33,211 bases of DNA, from assembly GCA_947463025.1 (NCBI GenBank), contig CANHSE010000006.1, positions 1-33,211 on the forward strand, written 5' to 3'. The stretch's first letter is position 1. Each line of letters opens with the position of its first letter. The position numbers and the translations under genes were made by a program. The notes below the pieces were generated by a model, which did not search any database, was not told the origin of the DNA, and saw only the letters and a program-made list of their open reading frames with translations. Positions 8,063 through 18,372 of the stretch are shown one piece after another. Source of the stretch: Comamonadaceae bacterium. GTDB taxonomy: Bacteria > Pseudomonadota > Gammaproteobacteria > Burkholderiales > Burkholderiaceae_C.

Positions 8063-8886
8063 GAGGGGCGTCAGGGCTAGGTGTTGCGGCCGTCTTGCGC
8101 GGTTTGGTCTGCCTGGGCCTGGTGGCTGCGCTGTTGGCCCTCGCGGGCTGCGCGACGCCCGCGGGCACTTCTGCGACCGGCGCGGACCCCATCACCGAAT
8201 CCGACGAATCGCCCGCGCGCAAACGTGCGCGCATCCGAACCGAGCTGGCGGTGGGGTACTTCGAGGAGGGGCGTACCGAGGTGGCCCTGGACGAGGTCAA
8301 GCAGGCCCTGGGCCATGACCCGCTGTACGCGCCGGCCTACAACCTGCGCGGCCTCATTTACCTGCGCCTGAGCGACCCGCGCCAGGCCGAGGACAGTTTC
8401 CGGCGGGCCCTGGCGCTCAACCCGCGCGATCCCGACACCCTGCACAACTACGCCTGGATGATGTGCGGCCAGGGCCGCCACGACGAAGCCGAGCGTGCCT
8501 TCGGTCAAGCGCTGGCCAGCCCGGTCTACCCGGCGCGCGCCCGTACCTACCTGGCCCAGGGCGTGTGCCAGGCCCGGGCGGGTCGCCTGACCCAGGCCCA
8601 GGACAGCCTGACTCGCGCCTACGAACTTGACGCCTCCAATCCGCTGACCGGCTACAACCTGGCCCAGCTTCTTTACCGCCAGGGTGAGCTGCCACGCGCT
8701 CGCTTCTACATCCGGCGTCTGAACAACAGCGACAGCGCCAATGCCGAATCGCTGTGGCTGGGGATCCGCGTCGAGCGGCGTCTGAGTGATACGGTCGCCA
8801 TGCAGCAACTCGCGGACCAGCTGCGCAAACGCTACCCGCAATCGCGGGAGCTCACCGCCTATGACAAGGGAATCTTTGATGAGTGA
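8059..8886 (+). CDS. pilW: PilW/PilF-like TPR lipoprotein (type IV pilus biogenesis/stability)
   Basis: The 275-residue product begins with a hydrophobic signal peptide ending in the lipobox LAGC (lipidated Cys31). It continues with TPR repeats: [20 protein letters not shown], then the unit beginning [15 protein letters not shown], then the unit beginning [19 protein letters not shown]. This is the arrangement of PilF/PilW pilotins, which help the PilQ secretin assemble in the outer membrane. The position between rlmN and a rodZ-like gene upstream of ispG is the classical pilW locus in proteobacteria. No other pilus gene is in the window, so the pilus role comes from family and position. The ATG at 8059 overlaps the rlmN stop. 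Confidence 0.88.
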   Translation: MRGASGLGVAAVLRGLVCLGLVAALLALAGCATPAGTSATGADPITESDESPARKRARIRTELAVGYFEEGRTEVALDEVKQALGHDPLYAPAYNLRGLIYLRLSDPRQAEDSFRRALALNPRDPDTLHNYAWMMCGQGRHDEAERAFGQALASPVYPARARTYLAQGVCQARAGRLTQAQDSLTRAYELDASNPLTGYNLAQLLYRQGELPRARFYIRRLNNSDSANAESLWLGIRVERRLSDTVAMQQLADQLRKRYPQSRELTAYDKGIFDE

Positions 8887-9526
8887 GACAGTCGACCCCG
8901 TACCGCAGCCGCAGGGCGGGGGTGCCTTGCTGCGTCAGGCGCGCGAGCAGGCCGGTGTGCACGTCGCGGCGCTGGCCGTGGCCCTGAAGGTGCCGGTGCG
9001 TCAGCTCGAGGCCCTCGAACAGGGGCGTTTTGATCTGCTGCCTGACCACACCTTCGCCCGGGCGCTGGCGGGTAGCGTCTGCCGCCAACTCAAGATCGAT
9101 CCCATGCCCATCCTGGCGGCGCTACCCCAGGGCACGCCCCGCGCGGTCTCGGTCAACGTCGGCATCAATGAGCCTTTTCGCAACTCCACCCCCGTGGGCG
9201 GTCTGACCTGGCGCGAGCGCCTGCTGCGGCCGCCGGTGCTGGTCGCCGTCGTGTTGCTGCTCGCCGCGTTGGCGCTCATCGTCGTGCCCGAGATTCAGGA
9301 GGAGCGTGCACCCGCCTCGGACCCCGCACAGCCGGCTGCCGCTCCGTCGGCGCCCACGGCCTCTGACAAGATCGTGGTCGAGTCGGTCACGCCCTTGATG
9401 GTGCCCTTGACGCCGGCCCCCTCGGCGCCTGCGGCCTCCGTGGCCTTTGCGGCCCCGGTCTCGATTCCGACTCCCGTCCGTCCCGCTGCCTCGCAACCTG
9501 CGGCCTCCGCCGCCCGCCAGCCATGA
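8879..9526 (+). CDS. rodZ: RodZ-like helix-turn-helix membrane protein, short form
   Basis: The protein has a cytoplasmic helix-turn-helix domain of the RodZ type (about residues 14-85, [19 protein letters not shown] … [19 protein letters not shown]). A Lys/Arg-poor linker, one membrane segment (about 119-137, [19 protein letters not shown]) and an Ala/Pro/Ser-rich periplasmic tail follow. RodZ links MreB to the wall elongation machinery. At 215 residues it lacks the folded periplasmic DUF4115 domain found in most RodZ proteins; the frame ends cleanly at the ispG start, so this looks like a natural short form. The ATG at 8879 has AAGGG eight bases upstream and overlaps the end of pilW by eight bases. 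Confidence 0.85.
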   Translation: MSETVDPVPQPQGGGALLRQAREQAGVHVAALAVALKVPVRQLEALEQGRFDLLPDHTFARALAGSVCRQLKIDPMPILAALPQGTPRAVSVNVGINEPFRNSTPVGGLTWRERLLRPPVLVAVVLLLAALALIVVPEIQEERAPASDPAQPAAAPSAPTASDKIVVESVTPLMVPLTPAPSAPAASVAFAAPVSIPTPVRPAASQPAASAARQP

Positions 9527-10791
9527 CCTCTACCTCATTGCCCATTCCCGGCGCCGCACCCCTGCCGCGCCGTTCGCGCCAGGCCCGCGTGGTCTGGGGC
9601 TCGCGTGTTGTCACCGTGGGGGGCGACGCGCCGGTGCGTGTGCAGTCCATGACCAACACCGACACCGCTGACGCGATTGCCACCGCCATTCAGGTCAAGG
9701 AGCTGGCGGTGGCCGGTTCTGAGGTGGTGCGCATCACCGTCAACACCCCCGAGGCCGCGCAGCAGGTGCCCTACATCCGCGAGCAGCTCGATCGCATGGG
9801 CATCGACGTGCCCCTGGTGGGCGACTTTCATTACAACGGCCATCGCCTGCTCACCGAGTTCCCCGCTTGCGCCGAGACCCTGTCCAAGTACCGCATCAAC
9901 CCCGGCAACGTGGGCAAGGGCGATAAGCACGACAAGCAATTCGCGCAGATGGTCGACGCGGCCATGCGCTGGAACAAGCCGGTGCGCATCGGCGTCAACT
10001 GGGGCAGTCTGGACCAAGAGCTGCTCGCGCAGCTCATGGACGAGAACGGTCGCCGCCCCCAACCCTGGGATGCGAAGTCGGTGATGTACGAGGCGCTCAT
10101 CACCTCGGCCATCGACTCGGCCGCCCGCGCGGTCGCATTGGGCATGGACCCCAACCAGATCCTGTTGTCTTGCAAGGTCAGTGGCGTGCAGGATTTGGTC
10201 GCTGTTTACCGCGAGCTGGCCCGTCGCTGCGACTACGCCCTGCACCTGGGCCTGACCGAAGCCGGCATGGGCACCAAGGGCACGGTGGCCTCCAGCGTGG
10301 CTCTGGGCTTGCTGCTGCAAGAGGGCATCGGCGACACCATCCGCGTGTCGCTCACGCCGCAGCCGGGTGAATCGCGCACGCAAGAAGTGGTGATCGCCTC
10401 CGAAATCCTGCAGGCCCTGGGCCTGCGCAATTTCGTTCCCAGCGTCACCGCCTGCCCGGGGTGTGGCCGCACGACCAGCACCACGTTCCAGGAGCTGGCC
10501 AAGCAGATCGACGATTTCCTGCGCGCGCAGATGCCGGTGTGGCGTAAGCGCTATCCGGGCGTCGAGAACCTGAAAGTGGCCGTCATGGGCTGCATCGTCA
10601 ACGGCCCTGGCGAGAGCAAGCATGCCGACATCGGCATCAGCCTGCCCGGCACCGGCGAAGCGCCCGCGGCGCCGGTCTACATCGACGGCGAGAAGGCCAC
10701 CACGCTGCGCGGCGACACCATCGTCACCGACTTTCACCAACTCGTCGAGACCTACATCGAAAAGCGCTTTGGCCAGACCGAGGCCGCCTGA
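9523..10791 (+). CDS. ispG: 4-hydroxy-3-methylbut-2-enyl diphosphate synthase (GcpE/IspG)
   Basis: IspG converts MEcPP to HMBPP in the non-mevalonate isoprenoid pathway and needs a 4Fe-4S cluster and reduced flavodoxin or ferredoxin. The 422-residue product has the N-terminal TIM-barrel signatures [11 protein letters not shown] and [13 protein letters not shown]. The cluster ligands C311 and C314 (ACPGCGRT) and C357 ([10 protein letters not shown]) are followed by Glu364. The length is that of the short bacterial form without the extra central domain. The ATG at 9523 overlaps the stop of the rodZ-like gene as ATGA, so translation is coupled. Confidence 0.98.
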   Translation: MTSTSLPIPGAAPLPRRSRQARVVWGSRVVTVGGDAPVRVQSMTNTDTADAIATAIQVKELAVAGSEVVRITVNTPEAAQQVPYIREQLDRMGIDVPLVGDFHYNGHRLLTEFPACAETLSKYRINPGNVGKGDKHDKQFAQMVDAAMRWNKPVRIGVNWGSLDQELLAQLMDENGRRPQPWDAKSVMYEALITSAIDSAARAVALGMDPNQILLSCKVSGVQDLVAVYRELARRCDYALHLGLTEAGMGTKGTVASSVALGLLLQEGIGDTIRVSLTPQPGESRTQEVVIASEILQALGLRNFVPSVTACPGCGRTTSTTFQELAKQIDDFLRAQMPVWRKRYPGVENLKVAVMGCIVNGPGESKHADIGISLPGTGEAPAAPVYIDGEKATTLRGDTIVTDFHQLVETYIEKRFGQTEAA

Positions 10792-10804
10792 GTTTTCTTC
10801 CTGC

Positions 10805-12112
10805 ATGACCGACACGCACAAAGCCGCCAAGGCCCAGCCCCTGACCGCCGTCAAGGGCATGAACGACATCCTGCCCCCCGTCTCGGGCCAGTGGGAGTGG
10901 TTCGAGGAGGCCGTGCGCGCCCTGATGGCGCGCTATGCCTACCGCAACATCCGCACGCCCATCGTCGAGCCCACCGCGCTGTTCGTGCGGGGCCTGGGCG
11001 AAGTGACCGACATCGTCGAGAAGGAGATGTACTCCTTCGAAGATCGCTTGAATGGCGAGCACCTCACCCTGCGTCCCGAGAACACCGCCGGCGTGGTGCG
11101 CGCGGTCGCCGAACACTCGCTGCTGTATGACGGTGGCAAGCGCCTGTACTACATGGGCCCGATGTTTCGCCACGAGCGTCCGCAACGTGGGCGCTATCGT
11201 CAGTTCCACCAGATCGGTGCCGAGGCCCTGGGCTTTGCCGGGCCCGATGTCGACGCCGAGATCATCTTGCTGGCCGACGCCCTGTGGCGCGAGTTGGGCC
11301 TGTCGAACATCCGCCTGGAGATCAACAGCCTGGGCCAGCCCGCCGAGCGCCGCCAGCACCGCGCCGAACTGATCGCCTACTTCGAACGCCATGCCGACGT
11401 GCTCGACGACGAGGCGCGCCGTCGCTTGCACACCAACCCTTTGCGGATCCTGGACACCAAAAATCCCGCGATGCAGCCCATGGTGCAGGGAGCCCCGCGC
11501 CTGATCGACTTTCTGGGCGCTCAATCGCTGGCGCACTTCAACGGCGTCAAGGCCATGCTCGATGCCAACGGCATCGCGTACACGATCAACCCGCGCCTGG
11601 TGCGCGGCATGGACTACTACAACCTCACGGTCTTCGAGTTCGTCACCGACAGCCTGGGTGCGCAAGGCACCATCTGCGCCGGTGGCCGCTACGACGACCT
11701 GATCGCCCAGATCGGTGGCAAGCCCGCGCCGGCGGTGGGCTGGGCGCTAGGCGTCGAGCGCGTGCTCGAACTGGTGCGCGAGCAGGGTGCCCCCATTCCC
11801 GAGCCGTTGCCCGATGCCTATGCCATCGTCCCCGACGCGGCGGCCATGCCGGTGGTCTTGCGCACGCTGCAAACCTTGCGCGGCGCCGGCCTGAAGGTAC
11901 AGATGCATGCGGCGTCGGCCGAAGGCCTGGGCAGCATGAAGTCGCAGTTCAAGAAAGCGGACGCCAGCGGCGCCCGCCATGCCCTGATCTTTGGCGCCGA
12001 CGAACTGGCCGCCGGCGAAGTGACGGTCAAGTCCCTGCGCGATGGTGCTGGCGCGCAGGCGCGCCATCCCCTGGCCGCTGCCGCCGAGTGGGGCGCTGGC
12101 CTGAAGGCTTAA
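10805..12112 (+). CDS. hisS: Histidyl-tRNA synthetase
   Basis: This class II aminoacyl-tRNA synthetase charges tRNA-His. The 435-residue product shows VKGMNDILP near the start and [11 protein letters not shown]. Motif 2 is [20 protein letters not shown]. The histidine-binding segments are [13 protein letters not shown] and CAGGRYDDL, and a C-terminal anticodon-binding domain of about 90 residues follows. The ATG at 10805 is 13 bases after ispG and sits just before the conserved N-terminus, so hisS is probably part of the same operon. A paralogue without synthetase function, hisZ, lies further down the window. Confidence 0.98.
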   Translation: MTDTHKAAKAQPLTAVKGMNDILPPVSGQWEWFEEAVRALMARYAYRNIRTPIVEPTALFVRGLGEVTDIVEKEMYSFEDRLNGEHLTLRPENTAGVVRAVAEHSLLYDGGKRLYYMGPMFRHERPQRGRYRQFHQIGAEALGFAGPDVDAEIILLADALWRELGLSNIRLEINSLGQPAERRQHRAELIAYFERHADVLDDEARRRLHTNPLRILDTKNPAMQPMVQGAPRLIDFLGAQSLAHFNGVKAMLDANGIAYTINPRLVRGMDYYNLTVFEFVTDSLGAQGTICAGGRYDDLIAQIGGKPAPAVGWALGVERVLELVREQGAPIPEPLPDAYAIVPDAAAMPVVLRTLQTLRGAGLKVQMHAASAEGLGSMKSQFKKADASGARHALIFGADELAAGEVTVKSLRDGAGAQARHPLAAAAEWGAGLKA

Positions 12113-12147
12113 GCCTGGCGCGTCCTGGGCGGCCTGGCCGCCCTCAC

Positions 12148-12153
12148 TACAAT
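12148..12153 (+). promoter_or_regulatory. Candidate yfgM promoter -10 box
   Basis: TACAAT lies 24 bases before the yfgM start in the 64-base gap after hisS. No convincing -35 hexamer is seen at the right spacing. If used, it would allow yfgM-bamB-der expression apart from hisS. Confidence 0.35.
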
Positions 12154-12176
12154 CGAACGCTTACCGCGGACACCTC

Positions 12177-12854
12177 ATGGCCCAACACCTCGACCTCGAA
12201 GAACAGGAGCAGCTTGCCCAGGTCAAGCACTTCTGGAACAAATACGGCAACCTCATCTCCTGGGCGCTGTTCATCGTCCTGGGCGGCTTCGCGGGCTACA
12301 ACGGCTGGAACCTCTGGCAGACCCGCCAGGCCGGCCAGGCCTCTGCGCTGTATGCCGAGGTCGAGCGCGCGGCCGCCACCGGCGACCAGGCCCGCGTGCA
12401 GCGCGCCTTTGACGACATCCGCGATAAATTCGCCGGCACCACCTACGCGCACCAGGCGGCGCTGCTGGCGGCCCGCTCGATGCAGGAAAGCGGCAAGTCC
12501 GATGACGCCAAGGCGGCCTTGGTCTGGGTGTCCGAGAAGTCTTCCGACGCCGGCTATCAGTCCATCGCCCGCCTGCGCCTGGCCGGCCTGCTGGCCGATG
12601 CCAAGGCCTATGACGAGGCCCTGTCGCAGCTGGCCAAGCCCATGGCCCCTGAGTTCGAGCCTTTGGCGGCGGATCGCCGGGGCGACATCCTGCAGCTGCA
12701 AGGCAAACCTGCGCAGGCCAAGGCCGAATACCTCAAGGCCTTGCCGGGCCTGGATGCCCGCGCCGATTACCGCCGCTTGGTCGAGGTCAAGCTGGCCGCT
12801 CTGGGCGTAGACCCGAAAAAGGCGGTGCCGGCTGCCGGGGCGAGCAAGCCATGA
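12177..12854 (+). CDS. yfgM: YfgM family membrane-anchored TPR protein (ancillary SecYEG/BamB partner)
   Basis: The 225-residue product has a short cytoplasmic N-terminus (DLEEQEQLAQVKHFWNKYGN) and one membrane segment at about 25-43. The periplasmic region of TPR-like helical hairpins includes repeated AxxAxxxL patterns and GYQSIARLRLAGLLADAKAYDEA. YfgM family proteins associate with SecYEG and PpiD and help pass proteins to periplasmic chaperones. As in E. coli, the gene is directly before bamB, here with an ATGA overlap. The ATG at 12177 sits just before the conserved N-terminal helix. Confidence 0.9.
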   Translation: MAQHLDLEEQEQLAQVKHFWNKYGNLISWALFIVLGGFAGYNGWNLWQTRQAGQASALYAEVERAAATGDQARVQRAFDDIRDKFAGTTYAHQAALLAARSMQESGKSDDAKAALVWVSEKSSDAGYQSIARLRLAGLLADAKAYDEALSQLAKPMAPEFEPLAADRRGDILQLQGKPAQAKAEYLKALPGLDARADYRRLVEVKLAALGVDPKKAVPAAGASKP

Positions 12855-14023
12855 GCGTGGGCGTTGCCTTGCGCGGGCTGCACGCGCACGGGGTGCGTAC
12901 AGCCATCTGCCTGGCGCTGGCCTTCACGCTGGGCGGCTGTGCGATGCTGCCGACCTTCCTGGGCGGCAGCCCCCCGCCGGCCAAGCCCGCCGAGCTGCCG
13001 CCCAACCCCAATCTGCTGGGCGTGCGGCAGGCCTGGACCGTGCGCCTGGGCCCGGTGCAGATACCGCTGTCGGTGCAGGTCCATGGCACGGAGGTGACCG
13101 TGGCCTCCAGCGACGGTAAGGTGGCGCTGCTCGATGCGGCCAGCGGCGCGCAGCGCTGGCGTACCAGTGTCGAGGCGCCCTTGAGCGCCGGGGTGGGTAG
13201 CGATGGACGTACCGCCGCCGTGATCACCCGAAGCAACGAACTCGTGGCCCTGAGCGGCGGTCAGATTCTGTGGCGCGAGAAGCTGCCGGCGCAAAGCCAC
13301 ACCGCGCCCTTGGTCGCCGGCGGGCGTGTGTTTGTGCTGGCAGGGGACCGCTCGGTCGCGGCCCACGACGGCGCCACCGGCCGCAAGCTCTGGACCCAGC
13401 AACGCCCCGGCGAGCCGCTGGTGCTGCGCCAAAACGGAGTGCTCTTGGCTGTCGGCGACACGCTGGTGGTGGGGCAGGGCGGACGTCTGGCCGGTCTGAA
13501 CCCGGCCAACGGCAGCATCCGCTGGGAGGCCCCGATCGGCGTCACCCGCGGCACCAACGACGTCGAGCGCCTGATCGATCTGGTCGGCCCGGTCAGCCGC
13601 GTGGGCGCCAGCGTCTGCGCGCGCGCCTTCCAGGCCGCCGTCGGCTGTATCGACACCGCGCGCGGCACCGCCACCTGGACGCGTCCCGCCAAAGGCGCGG
13701 AGGGGGTGCATGGCGACGATCAGCAGTTGTTCGGCACCGAATCCAACGGCACCGTCATGGCCTGGCGTCGCAGCGACGGCGAGCGCGTCTGGAGCACCGA
13801 CCGCCTGGCGCTGCGTGGTCTCTCGGCTCCGCTGTCCGCCGGCCGCTCTCTCATCATTGGCGACAGCTTCGGCTTCGTGCACGTACTCTCCCGCGAGGAC
13901 GGTAGCTTGCTCACCCGCCTGACCACCGATGGCTCGGCCATCGCCGCGGCGCCTGTGCTGGCGGGCAACACCGTCGTGGTGGTGACCCGCACCGGCGGCG
14001 TGTTCGGCTTCGTGCCGCAGTAA
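12851..14023 (+). CDS. bamB: Outer membrane assembly lipoprotein BamB
   Basis: BamB is the beta-propeller lipoprotein of the BAM complex and aids beta-barrel insertion. The 390-residue product has a signal peptide ending in the lipobox LGGC (Cys30). Repeated PQQ-type blades follow, with patterns such as [44 protein letters not shown] and [11 protein letters not shown]. The length is normal. The start codon overlaps the yfgM stop as ATGA. der follows after 13 bases. BamD is encoded about 10 kb upstream on the other strand. Confidence 0.96.
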   Translation: MSVGVALRGLHAHGVRTAICLALAFTLGGCAMLPTFLGGSPPPAKPAELPPNPNLLGVRQAWTVRLGPVQIPLSVQVHGTEVTVASSDGKVALLDAASGAQRWRTSVEAPLSAGVGSDGRTAAVITRSNELVALSGGQILWREKLPAQSHTAPLVAGGRVFVLAGDRSVAAHDGATGRKLWTQQRPGEPLVLRQNGVLLAVGDTLVVGQGGRLAGLNPANGSIRWEAPIGVTRGTNDVERLIDLVGPVSRVGASVCARAFQAAVGCIDTARGTATWTRPAKGAEGVHGDDQQLFGTESNGTVMAWRRSDGERVWSTDRLALRGLSAPLSAGRSLIIGDSFGFVHVLSREDGSLLTRLTTDGSAIAAAPVLAGNTVVVVTRTGGVFGFVPQ

Positions 14024-14036
14024 GCCTGTCTCGTCG

Positions 14037-15374
14037 ATGAAACCCGTTGTCGCCCTGGTGGGGCGCCCCAATGTCGGCAAGTCCACGCTGTTTAACCGCC
14101 TGACCAAGTCGCGCGACGCCATCGTTGCCGACTTCGCTGGCCTCACCCGCGACCGCCACTACGGCAACGCGCGCCAGGGTGGGCATGAATTCATCGTCAT
14201 CGACACCGGCGGCTTCGAGCCCACCGCCGAGAGTGGCATCTACGTCGAAATGGCCAAGCAGACCCGCCAGGCTGTGGCCGAGGCCGACGTCGTGGTGTTT
14301 GTCGTCGACGCGCGCGGCGGCTTGTCCGCCCAAGACCACGACATCGCCAGCTACCTGCGCAAGCTGGGCAAGCCCACCGTGCTGGCGGCCAACAAGGCCG
14401 AAGGCATGACCGAAGGCACCCAGTTGGCCGAGTTCTACGAGCTGGGCTTGGGCGAGGTGATGGCGGTGTCTGCCGCCCATGGTCAGGGCATCCGCAGCCT
14501 GGTCGAGCAGGCCCTCGAGACCCTGAACCTGCCTGAGCCCGACGAAGAGGGCGAGGCCACTGACAGCGGTGCCATCAAGCTGGCCGTGGCCGGCCGCCCC
14601 AATGTGGGCAAGTCCACCTTGATCAACACCTGGCTGGGTGAAGAGCGCCTGGTAGCCTTTGACATGCCGGGCACCACGCGCGACGCAATCTCCGTTCCCT
14701 TCGAGCGCAAGGGCCAGCTTTACGAGCTGATCGACACGGCCGGCCTGCGCCGCAAGGGCCGGGTGTTCGAGGCCATTGAGAAGTTCTCGGTGGTCAAGAC
14801 CCTGCAGGCCATCGAGTCTGCCCACGTCGTGCTGCTGCTGCTCGATGCCACCCAGGGCGTGACCGACCAGGACGCCCACATTGCCGGCTACATCCTCGAG
14901 AGCGGGCGTGCGGTGGTGATTGCGGTCAATAAATGGGACGCGGTCGACGACTACCAGCGCGAGCAGCTGCAGCGCCAGATCGAGTCGCGCCTGGCCTTCC
15001 TGAAGTTCGCGGCCATCCACTTCATCTCGGCCAAAAAGCGTCAGGGCCTGGGCCCGGTGTGGGACTCGATTGCCCTGGCCCACAAGTCGGCCATGGTCAA
15101 GATGCCCACGCCGGTCCTGACCCGGCTGCTGCTGGAGGCCGTGCAGTTTCAGTCGCCCAAGCGGGCCGGCATGTTCCGCCCCAAGCTGCGTTATGCCCAC
15201 CAGGGGGGCATGAACCCCCCGGTGATCGTGGTCCATGGCAACTCCCTGGAGCATGTCACCGACGCCTACAAGCGCTTCCTGGAGGGTCGGTTTCGCAAAG
15301 AGTTCAAGCTGATTGGCACGCCTTTGCGCATCGAGATGAAGACTTCGACCAACCCGTACGCCGACAAGGACTGA
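14037..15374 (+). CDS. der: Ribosome assembly GTPase Der (EngA)
   Basis: Der is an essential double-GTPase needed for maturation of the 50S subunit. The 445-residue product has two tandem G domains. The first has GRPNVGKST at 9-17, DTGG, and NKAE as its G4 motif; most GTPases have NKxD there, so Glu in place of Asp is a small deviation. The second domain has GRPNVGKST at 186-194, [10 protein letters not shown] and NKWD. A KH-like domain follows (about 360-445, [15 protein letters not shown]). The ATG at 14037 is immediately before the first G domain. hfq lies 107 bases downstream. Confidence 0.98.
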   Translation: MKPVVALVGRPNVGKSTLFNRLTKSRDAIVADFAGLTRDRHYGNARQGGHEFIVIDTGGFEPTAESGIYVEMAKQTRQAVAEADVVVFVVDARGGLSAQDHDIASYLRKLGKPTVLAANKAEGMTEGTQLAEFYELGLGEVMAVSAAHGQGIRSLVEQALETLNLPEPDEEGEATDSGAIKLAVAGRPNVGKSTLINTWLGEERLVAFDMPGTTRDAISVPFERKGQLYELIDTAGLRRKGRVFEAIEKFSVVKTLQAIESAHVVLLLLDATQGVTDQDAHIAGYILESGRAVVIAVNKWDAVDDYQREQLQRQIESRLAFLKFAAIHFISAKKRQGLGPVWDSIALAHKSAMVKMPTPVLTRLLLEAVQFQSPKRAGMFRPKLRYAHQGGMNPPVIVVHGNSLEHVTDAYKRFLEGRFRKEFKLIGTPLRIEMKTSTNPYADKD

Positions 15375-15416
15375 GTCTGGACCACGCTGCGGACAGGGCC
15401 GTTGGCGTGAACCTAC

Positions 15417-15444
15417 TTGCACAATAGGCCCGCTGTGGTAAGGT
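15417..15444 (+). promoter_or_regulatory. Candidate hfq promoter
   Basis: TTGCAC at 15417-15422 matches the -35 consensus at four of six positions. After a 16-base spacer comes TAAGGT at 15439-15444, a weak -10 that is preceded by the extended -10 dinucleotide TG at 15436-15437. It would give a leader of about 30 bases and separate control of hfq from der. Confidence 0.4.
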
Positions 15445-15481
15445 GCAAGTTCCAACAAAACGACTCAACACGGAGAATATC

Positions 15482-15730
15482 GTGAGCAATAAAGGGCAGC
15501 TCCTGCAAGACCCGTTCCTGAACACCCTGCGTCGGGAACATGTGCCGGTCTCCATCTACCTCGTCAACGGCATCAAGCTGCAAGGTCAGATCGAGTCCTT
15601 CGACCAGTACGTTGTGCTGCTGCGCAACACGGTCACCCAAATGGTGTACAAGCACGCGATTTCCACCATCGTGCCGGGTCGCGCTGTCAACTTCTCCGCG
15701 GCAGACGGCCAGGAATCGCCCCCGGCCTGA
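15482..15730 (+). CDS. hfq: RNA chaperone Hfq
   Basis: Hfq forms a hexameric ring that pairs small RNAs with mRNAs and affects mRNA decay and translation. The 82-residue product begins [18 protein letters not shown] after the initiator. It contains the Sm1 segment ([19 protein letters not shown]) and Sm2 with the YKH motif at 56-58 followed by AISTIVP. The C-terminal tail is very short. The start is GTG at 15482, with GGAG six bases upstream; an upstream in-frame ATG at 15443 would add 13 residues not seen in the family. hflX follows, as in many proteobacteria. Confidence 0.98.
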   Translation: MSNKGQLLQDPFLNTLRREHVPVSIYLVNGIKLQGQIESFDQYVVLLRNTVTQMVYKHAISTIVPGRAVNFSAADGQESPPA

Positions 15731-15759
15731 CCTGCGCGGACAGGGTCGACCCCCTCCAC

Positions 15760-16956
15760 TTGCAAGACCTCGCACCCACCGCCTCCCCCTCGGTCATCCT
15801 GGTCGGGGTGGATTTCGGAGCCCCCCATTTCGACGCCCAGCTCGAGGAACTCGGTCTGCTGGCGCAGACCGCCGGCCTGGCGCCTGTGGCCCGCGTTACC
15901 TGCAAGCGGCGCGCCCCCGATGCCGCGCTTTTCATCGGCAGCGGCAAGGCCGACGAGATCAAGGCCCTGGCGGCCGATGTCGGGGCCACCGAGGTACTGT
16001 TTGACCAGTCCCTCAGCCCGGCTCAGCAGCGCAACCTCGAGCGCCACCTTCAGCTGCCGGTCAATGACCGCACCTTGCTGATCCTCGAAATCTTCGCCCA
16101 GCGGGCCCGCAGCCACGAGGGCAAGCTGCAGGTCGAGCTCGCCCGGCTGCAGTACGTCAGTACCCGGCTGGTGCGGCGCTGGTCGCACCTGGAGCGCCAG
16201 ACGGGTGGCGCCGGCGTCCGCGGCGGCCCTGGCGAAAAGCAGATCGAGCTGGACCGCCGCATGATCGGCGACGCCATCAAGCGCACCCGGGAGCGCCTCG
16301 AAAAGGTGAAGAAGCAGCGCAATACCCAGCGACGCCAGCGCGAACGCCAGGGGGCCTTCAGCATCTCGCTGGTGGGCTACACCAACGCCGGCAAGTCCAC
16401 CCTGTTCAATGCCCTGGTCAAGGCGCGTGCCTATGCGGCCGACCAGCTCTTTGCCACCCTGGACACCACCACCCGCCAGTTGTACCTGGCCGCACAAGAT
16501 CCCGAGGCCGCGGGCGTTGGGCGCTCTGTGTCGCTGTCGGACACCGTGGGGTTCATCCGTGACCTGCCGCACGGCCTGATCGATGCCTTCCAGGCCACCC
16601 TGCGCGAGGCGGCCGACGCCGACTTGTTGCTGCACGTGGTGGATGCTGCCAACCCGGGATTCCCGGAGCAGATCGCGCAGGTGCAGGCCGTGCTGCACGA
16701 GATCGGCGCGGGTCAGGTGCCCCAGGTACTGGTTTTCAACAAGCTCGACGCCCTGGCGCCCAGCCAGCGACCGCGCCACATGCAAGACCGGTTCGATCTG
16801 GAGGGCCGCTCGGTCCCCCGGGTGTTCCTCAGCGCCCGCACAGGCGAGGGACTGCCGCAGCTGCGCCAGACCCTGGCCGCCCAGGCCCAAACCGCGCACC
16901 GGCCGGGCACCGACGCCGCCCCTCAATCCCCCGACACGCAGGAGGCACAAGCCTGA
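15760..16956 (+). CDS. hflX: Ribosome-associated GTPase HflX
   Basis: HflX is a GTPase that binds 50S subunits and splits stalled ribosomes, for example under heat stress. The 398-residue product has the N-terminal HflX domain with FIGSGKADEIKAL and FDQSLSPAQQRNLE. A basic coiled-coil linker (about 163-197, many Arg, Lys and Gln) follows, then the G domain with GYTNAGKST (206-214), DTVGFIRDLPH and NKLD. GGAGVRGGPGEKQIELDRR is a strong family signature. The start is taken as TTG at 15760, since no ATG is available before the conserved VGVDFG; this choice is moderately sure. The gene is between hfq and hflK, the conserved order. Confidence 0.95.
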   Translation: MQDLAPTASPSVILVGVDFGAPHFDAQLEELGLLAQTAGLAPVARVTCKRRAPDAALFIGSGKADEIKALAADVGATEVLFDQSLSPAQQRNLERHLQLPVNDRTLLILEIFAQRARSHEGKLQVELARLQYVSTRLVRRWSHLERQTGGAGVRGGPGEKQIELDRRMIGDAIKRTRERLEKVKKQRNTQRRQRERQGAFSISLVGYTNAGKSTLFNALVKARAYAADQLFATLDTTTRQLYLAAQDPEAAGVGRSVSLSDTVGFIRDLPHGLIDAFQATLREAADADLLLHVVDAANPGFPEQIAQVQAVLHEIGAGQVPQVLVFNKLDALAPSQRPRHMQDRFDLEGRSVPRVFLSARTGEGLPQLRQTLAAQAQTAHRPGTDAAPQSPDTQEAQA

Positions 16957-16965
16957 TTAGGCACA

Positions 16966-18357
16966 ATGCTCCCTGAAGCCATGAGACCCATGCGAATGAA
17001 CTTTTCCTTTCCCAGCCTGCGCGAACGCCTGCGGGGCATGTTCAACCTGAACGATCCCCGCTGGGGCCGCGGCGGTGACGACGCCCGTGCCGAGAACAAC
17101 CGCCCCGAGCCGCCCCGGCCCGACCCCGGTCGCCCCGAGGGCGAGCGCCCGGACGGCAGCGGCTCACGCGGCCCCAATCCCGGCCCGCCGGATCTCGATG
17201 AACTCTGGCGCGATTTCAACCGCAAGCTCGGCGGCCTGTTTGGTGGCCGTGGCCGCCCCGGCGGCGGCAAGGGCGGTGGCACCGGTGGGGGCGGCGGTGG
17301 CTTCCAACCCGACATGAAGAGCGCCGGCATCGGCGCCGGCCTGGTGGCCGCCGTGGTCGCCCTGATCTGGCTGGGCACCGGCTTTTTCATCGTGCAGGAG
17401 GGCCAGCAGGCCGTCATCACTCAGTTCGGACGCTATCAGTCCACCGTTGGCGCGGGCTTTAACTGGCGCCTGCCGTATCCCATTCAGCGCCACGAGGTCG
17501 TGACCGTCACCCAGATTCGCTCGGTGGACATCGGACGCGACACCGTGATTCGCGCCACCGGCTTGCGCGAGTCGGCCATGCTTACGCAAGACGAGAACAT
17601 CGTTGAGATCAAGTTCGCCGTGCAGTACCGCCTGAAGGATGCGCGCGCCTGGCTCTTCGAGAGCCGTAACCCCGGCGAAGCCGTGGTGCACGCCGCCGAG
17701 ACCGCCGTGCGCGAAGTGGTCGGCAAGATGCGCATGGACTCTGCCCTGGCCGAGGAGCGCGACCAGATCGGTCCGCGCGTGCGCGACCTCATGCAGATCA
17801 TTCTCGATCGCTACAAGTTGGGCGTTGAGGTGGTGGCCGTCAACCTGCAGCAGGGCGGCGTGCGTCCGCCCGAGCAGGTGCAGGCCTCTTTTGACGACGT
17901 GCTCAAGGCAGGTCAAGAACGCGAGCGCGCCAAGAACGAGGCCCAGGCGTATGCCAACGACGTGATCCCGCGTGCCGTGGGTTCTGCTTCGCGCCTGAAG
18001 GAAGAAGCCGATGCCTACAAGGCACGGATCGTGGCGCAGGCGCAGGGTGATGCCCAGCGTTTCCGCTCGGTGCTCACCGAGTACCAGCGGGCGCCCCAGG
18101 TCACGCGTGACCGCATGTACCTGGACGCGATGCAGCAGATCTATGCCAACGTGAACAAGGTCATGATCGACTCCCGCCAGGGGTCCAACCTCCTGTACCT
18201 GCCGCTGGACAAGCTGATGCAGCAAGTGGCTAGCGGGGAGGGCGCACCGGCCGCCGTCGCGCCGCCCGCGCCGGCCCCCGCGGCGCCGCCCGCTGCAGCC
18301 GACCCGCGCGCGCGAGACGCCACCAACACCCGCGGCCGTGAACGCGAATCGCGCTGA
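16966..18357 (+). CDS. hflK: FtsH protease modulator HflK
   Basis: HflK with HflC forms a large membrane cage around the FtsH protease and modulates its action. The product (463 residues from this start) has a Gly/Pro/Arg-rich cytoplasmic part up to about residue 115. One membrane segment (about 120-143) is followed by an SPFH/band-7 domain (QAVITQFGRYQSTVGAGFNWRLP split over its start), then long Ala/Glu/Arg helices, and finally a Pro/Ala-rich tail. In-frame ATGs also occur at 16981, 16990 and 16996. I use 16966 because AGG lies four bases upstream and it follows hflX closely; the true start may be a later one. hflC follows after 15 bases. Confidence 0.94.
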   Translation: MLPEAMRPMRMNFSFPSLRERLRGMFNLNDPRWGRGGDDARAENNRPEPPRPDPGRPEGERPDGSGSRGPNPGPPDLDELWRDFNRKLGGLFGGRGRPGGGKGGGTGGGGGGFQPDMKSAGIGAGLVAAVVALIWLGTGFFIVQEGQQAVITQFGRYQSTVGAGFNWRLPYPIQRHEVVTVTQIRSVDIGRDTVIRATGLRESAMLTQDENIVEIKFAVQYRLKDARAWLFESRNPGEAVVHAAETAVREVVGKMRMDSALAEERDQIGPRVRDLMQIILDRYKLGVEVVAVNLQQGGVRPPEQVQASFDDVLKAGQERERAKNEAQAYANDVIPRAVGSASRLKEEADAYKARIVAQAQGDAQRFRSVLTEYQRAPQVTRDRMYLDAMQQIYANVNKVMIDSRQGSNLLYLPLDKLMQQVASGEGAPAAVAPPAPAPAAPPAAADPRARDATNTRGRERESR

Positions 18358-18372
18358 ACGGGGAGCCACACC

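Noticed and set aside
15443-15481. Upstream in-frame ATG for hfq
   Set aside because: It would add 13 residues before the conserved Hfq N-terminus and overlap the candidate promoter. The GTG at 15482 has a well-placed GGAG.
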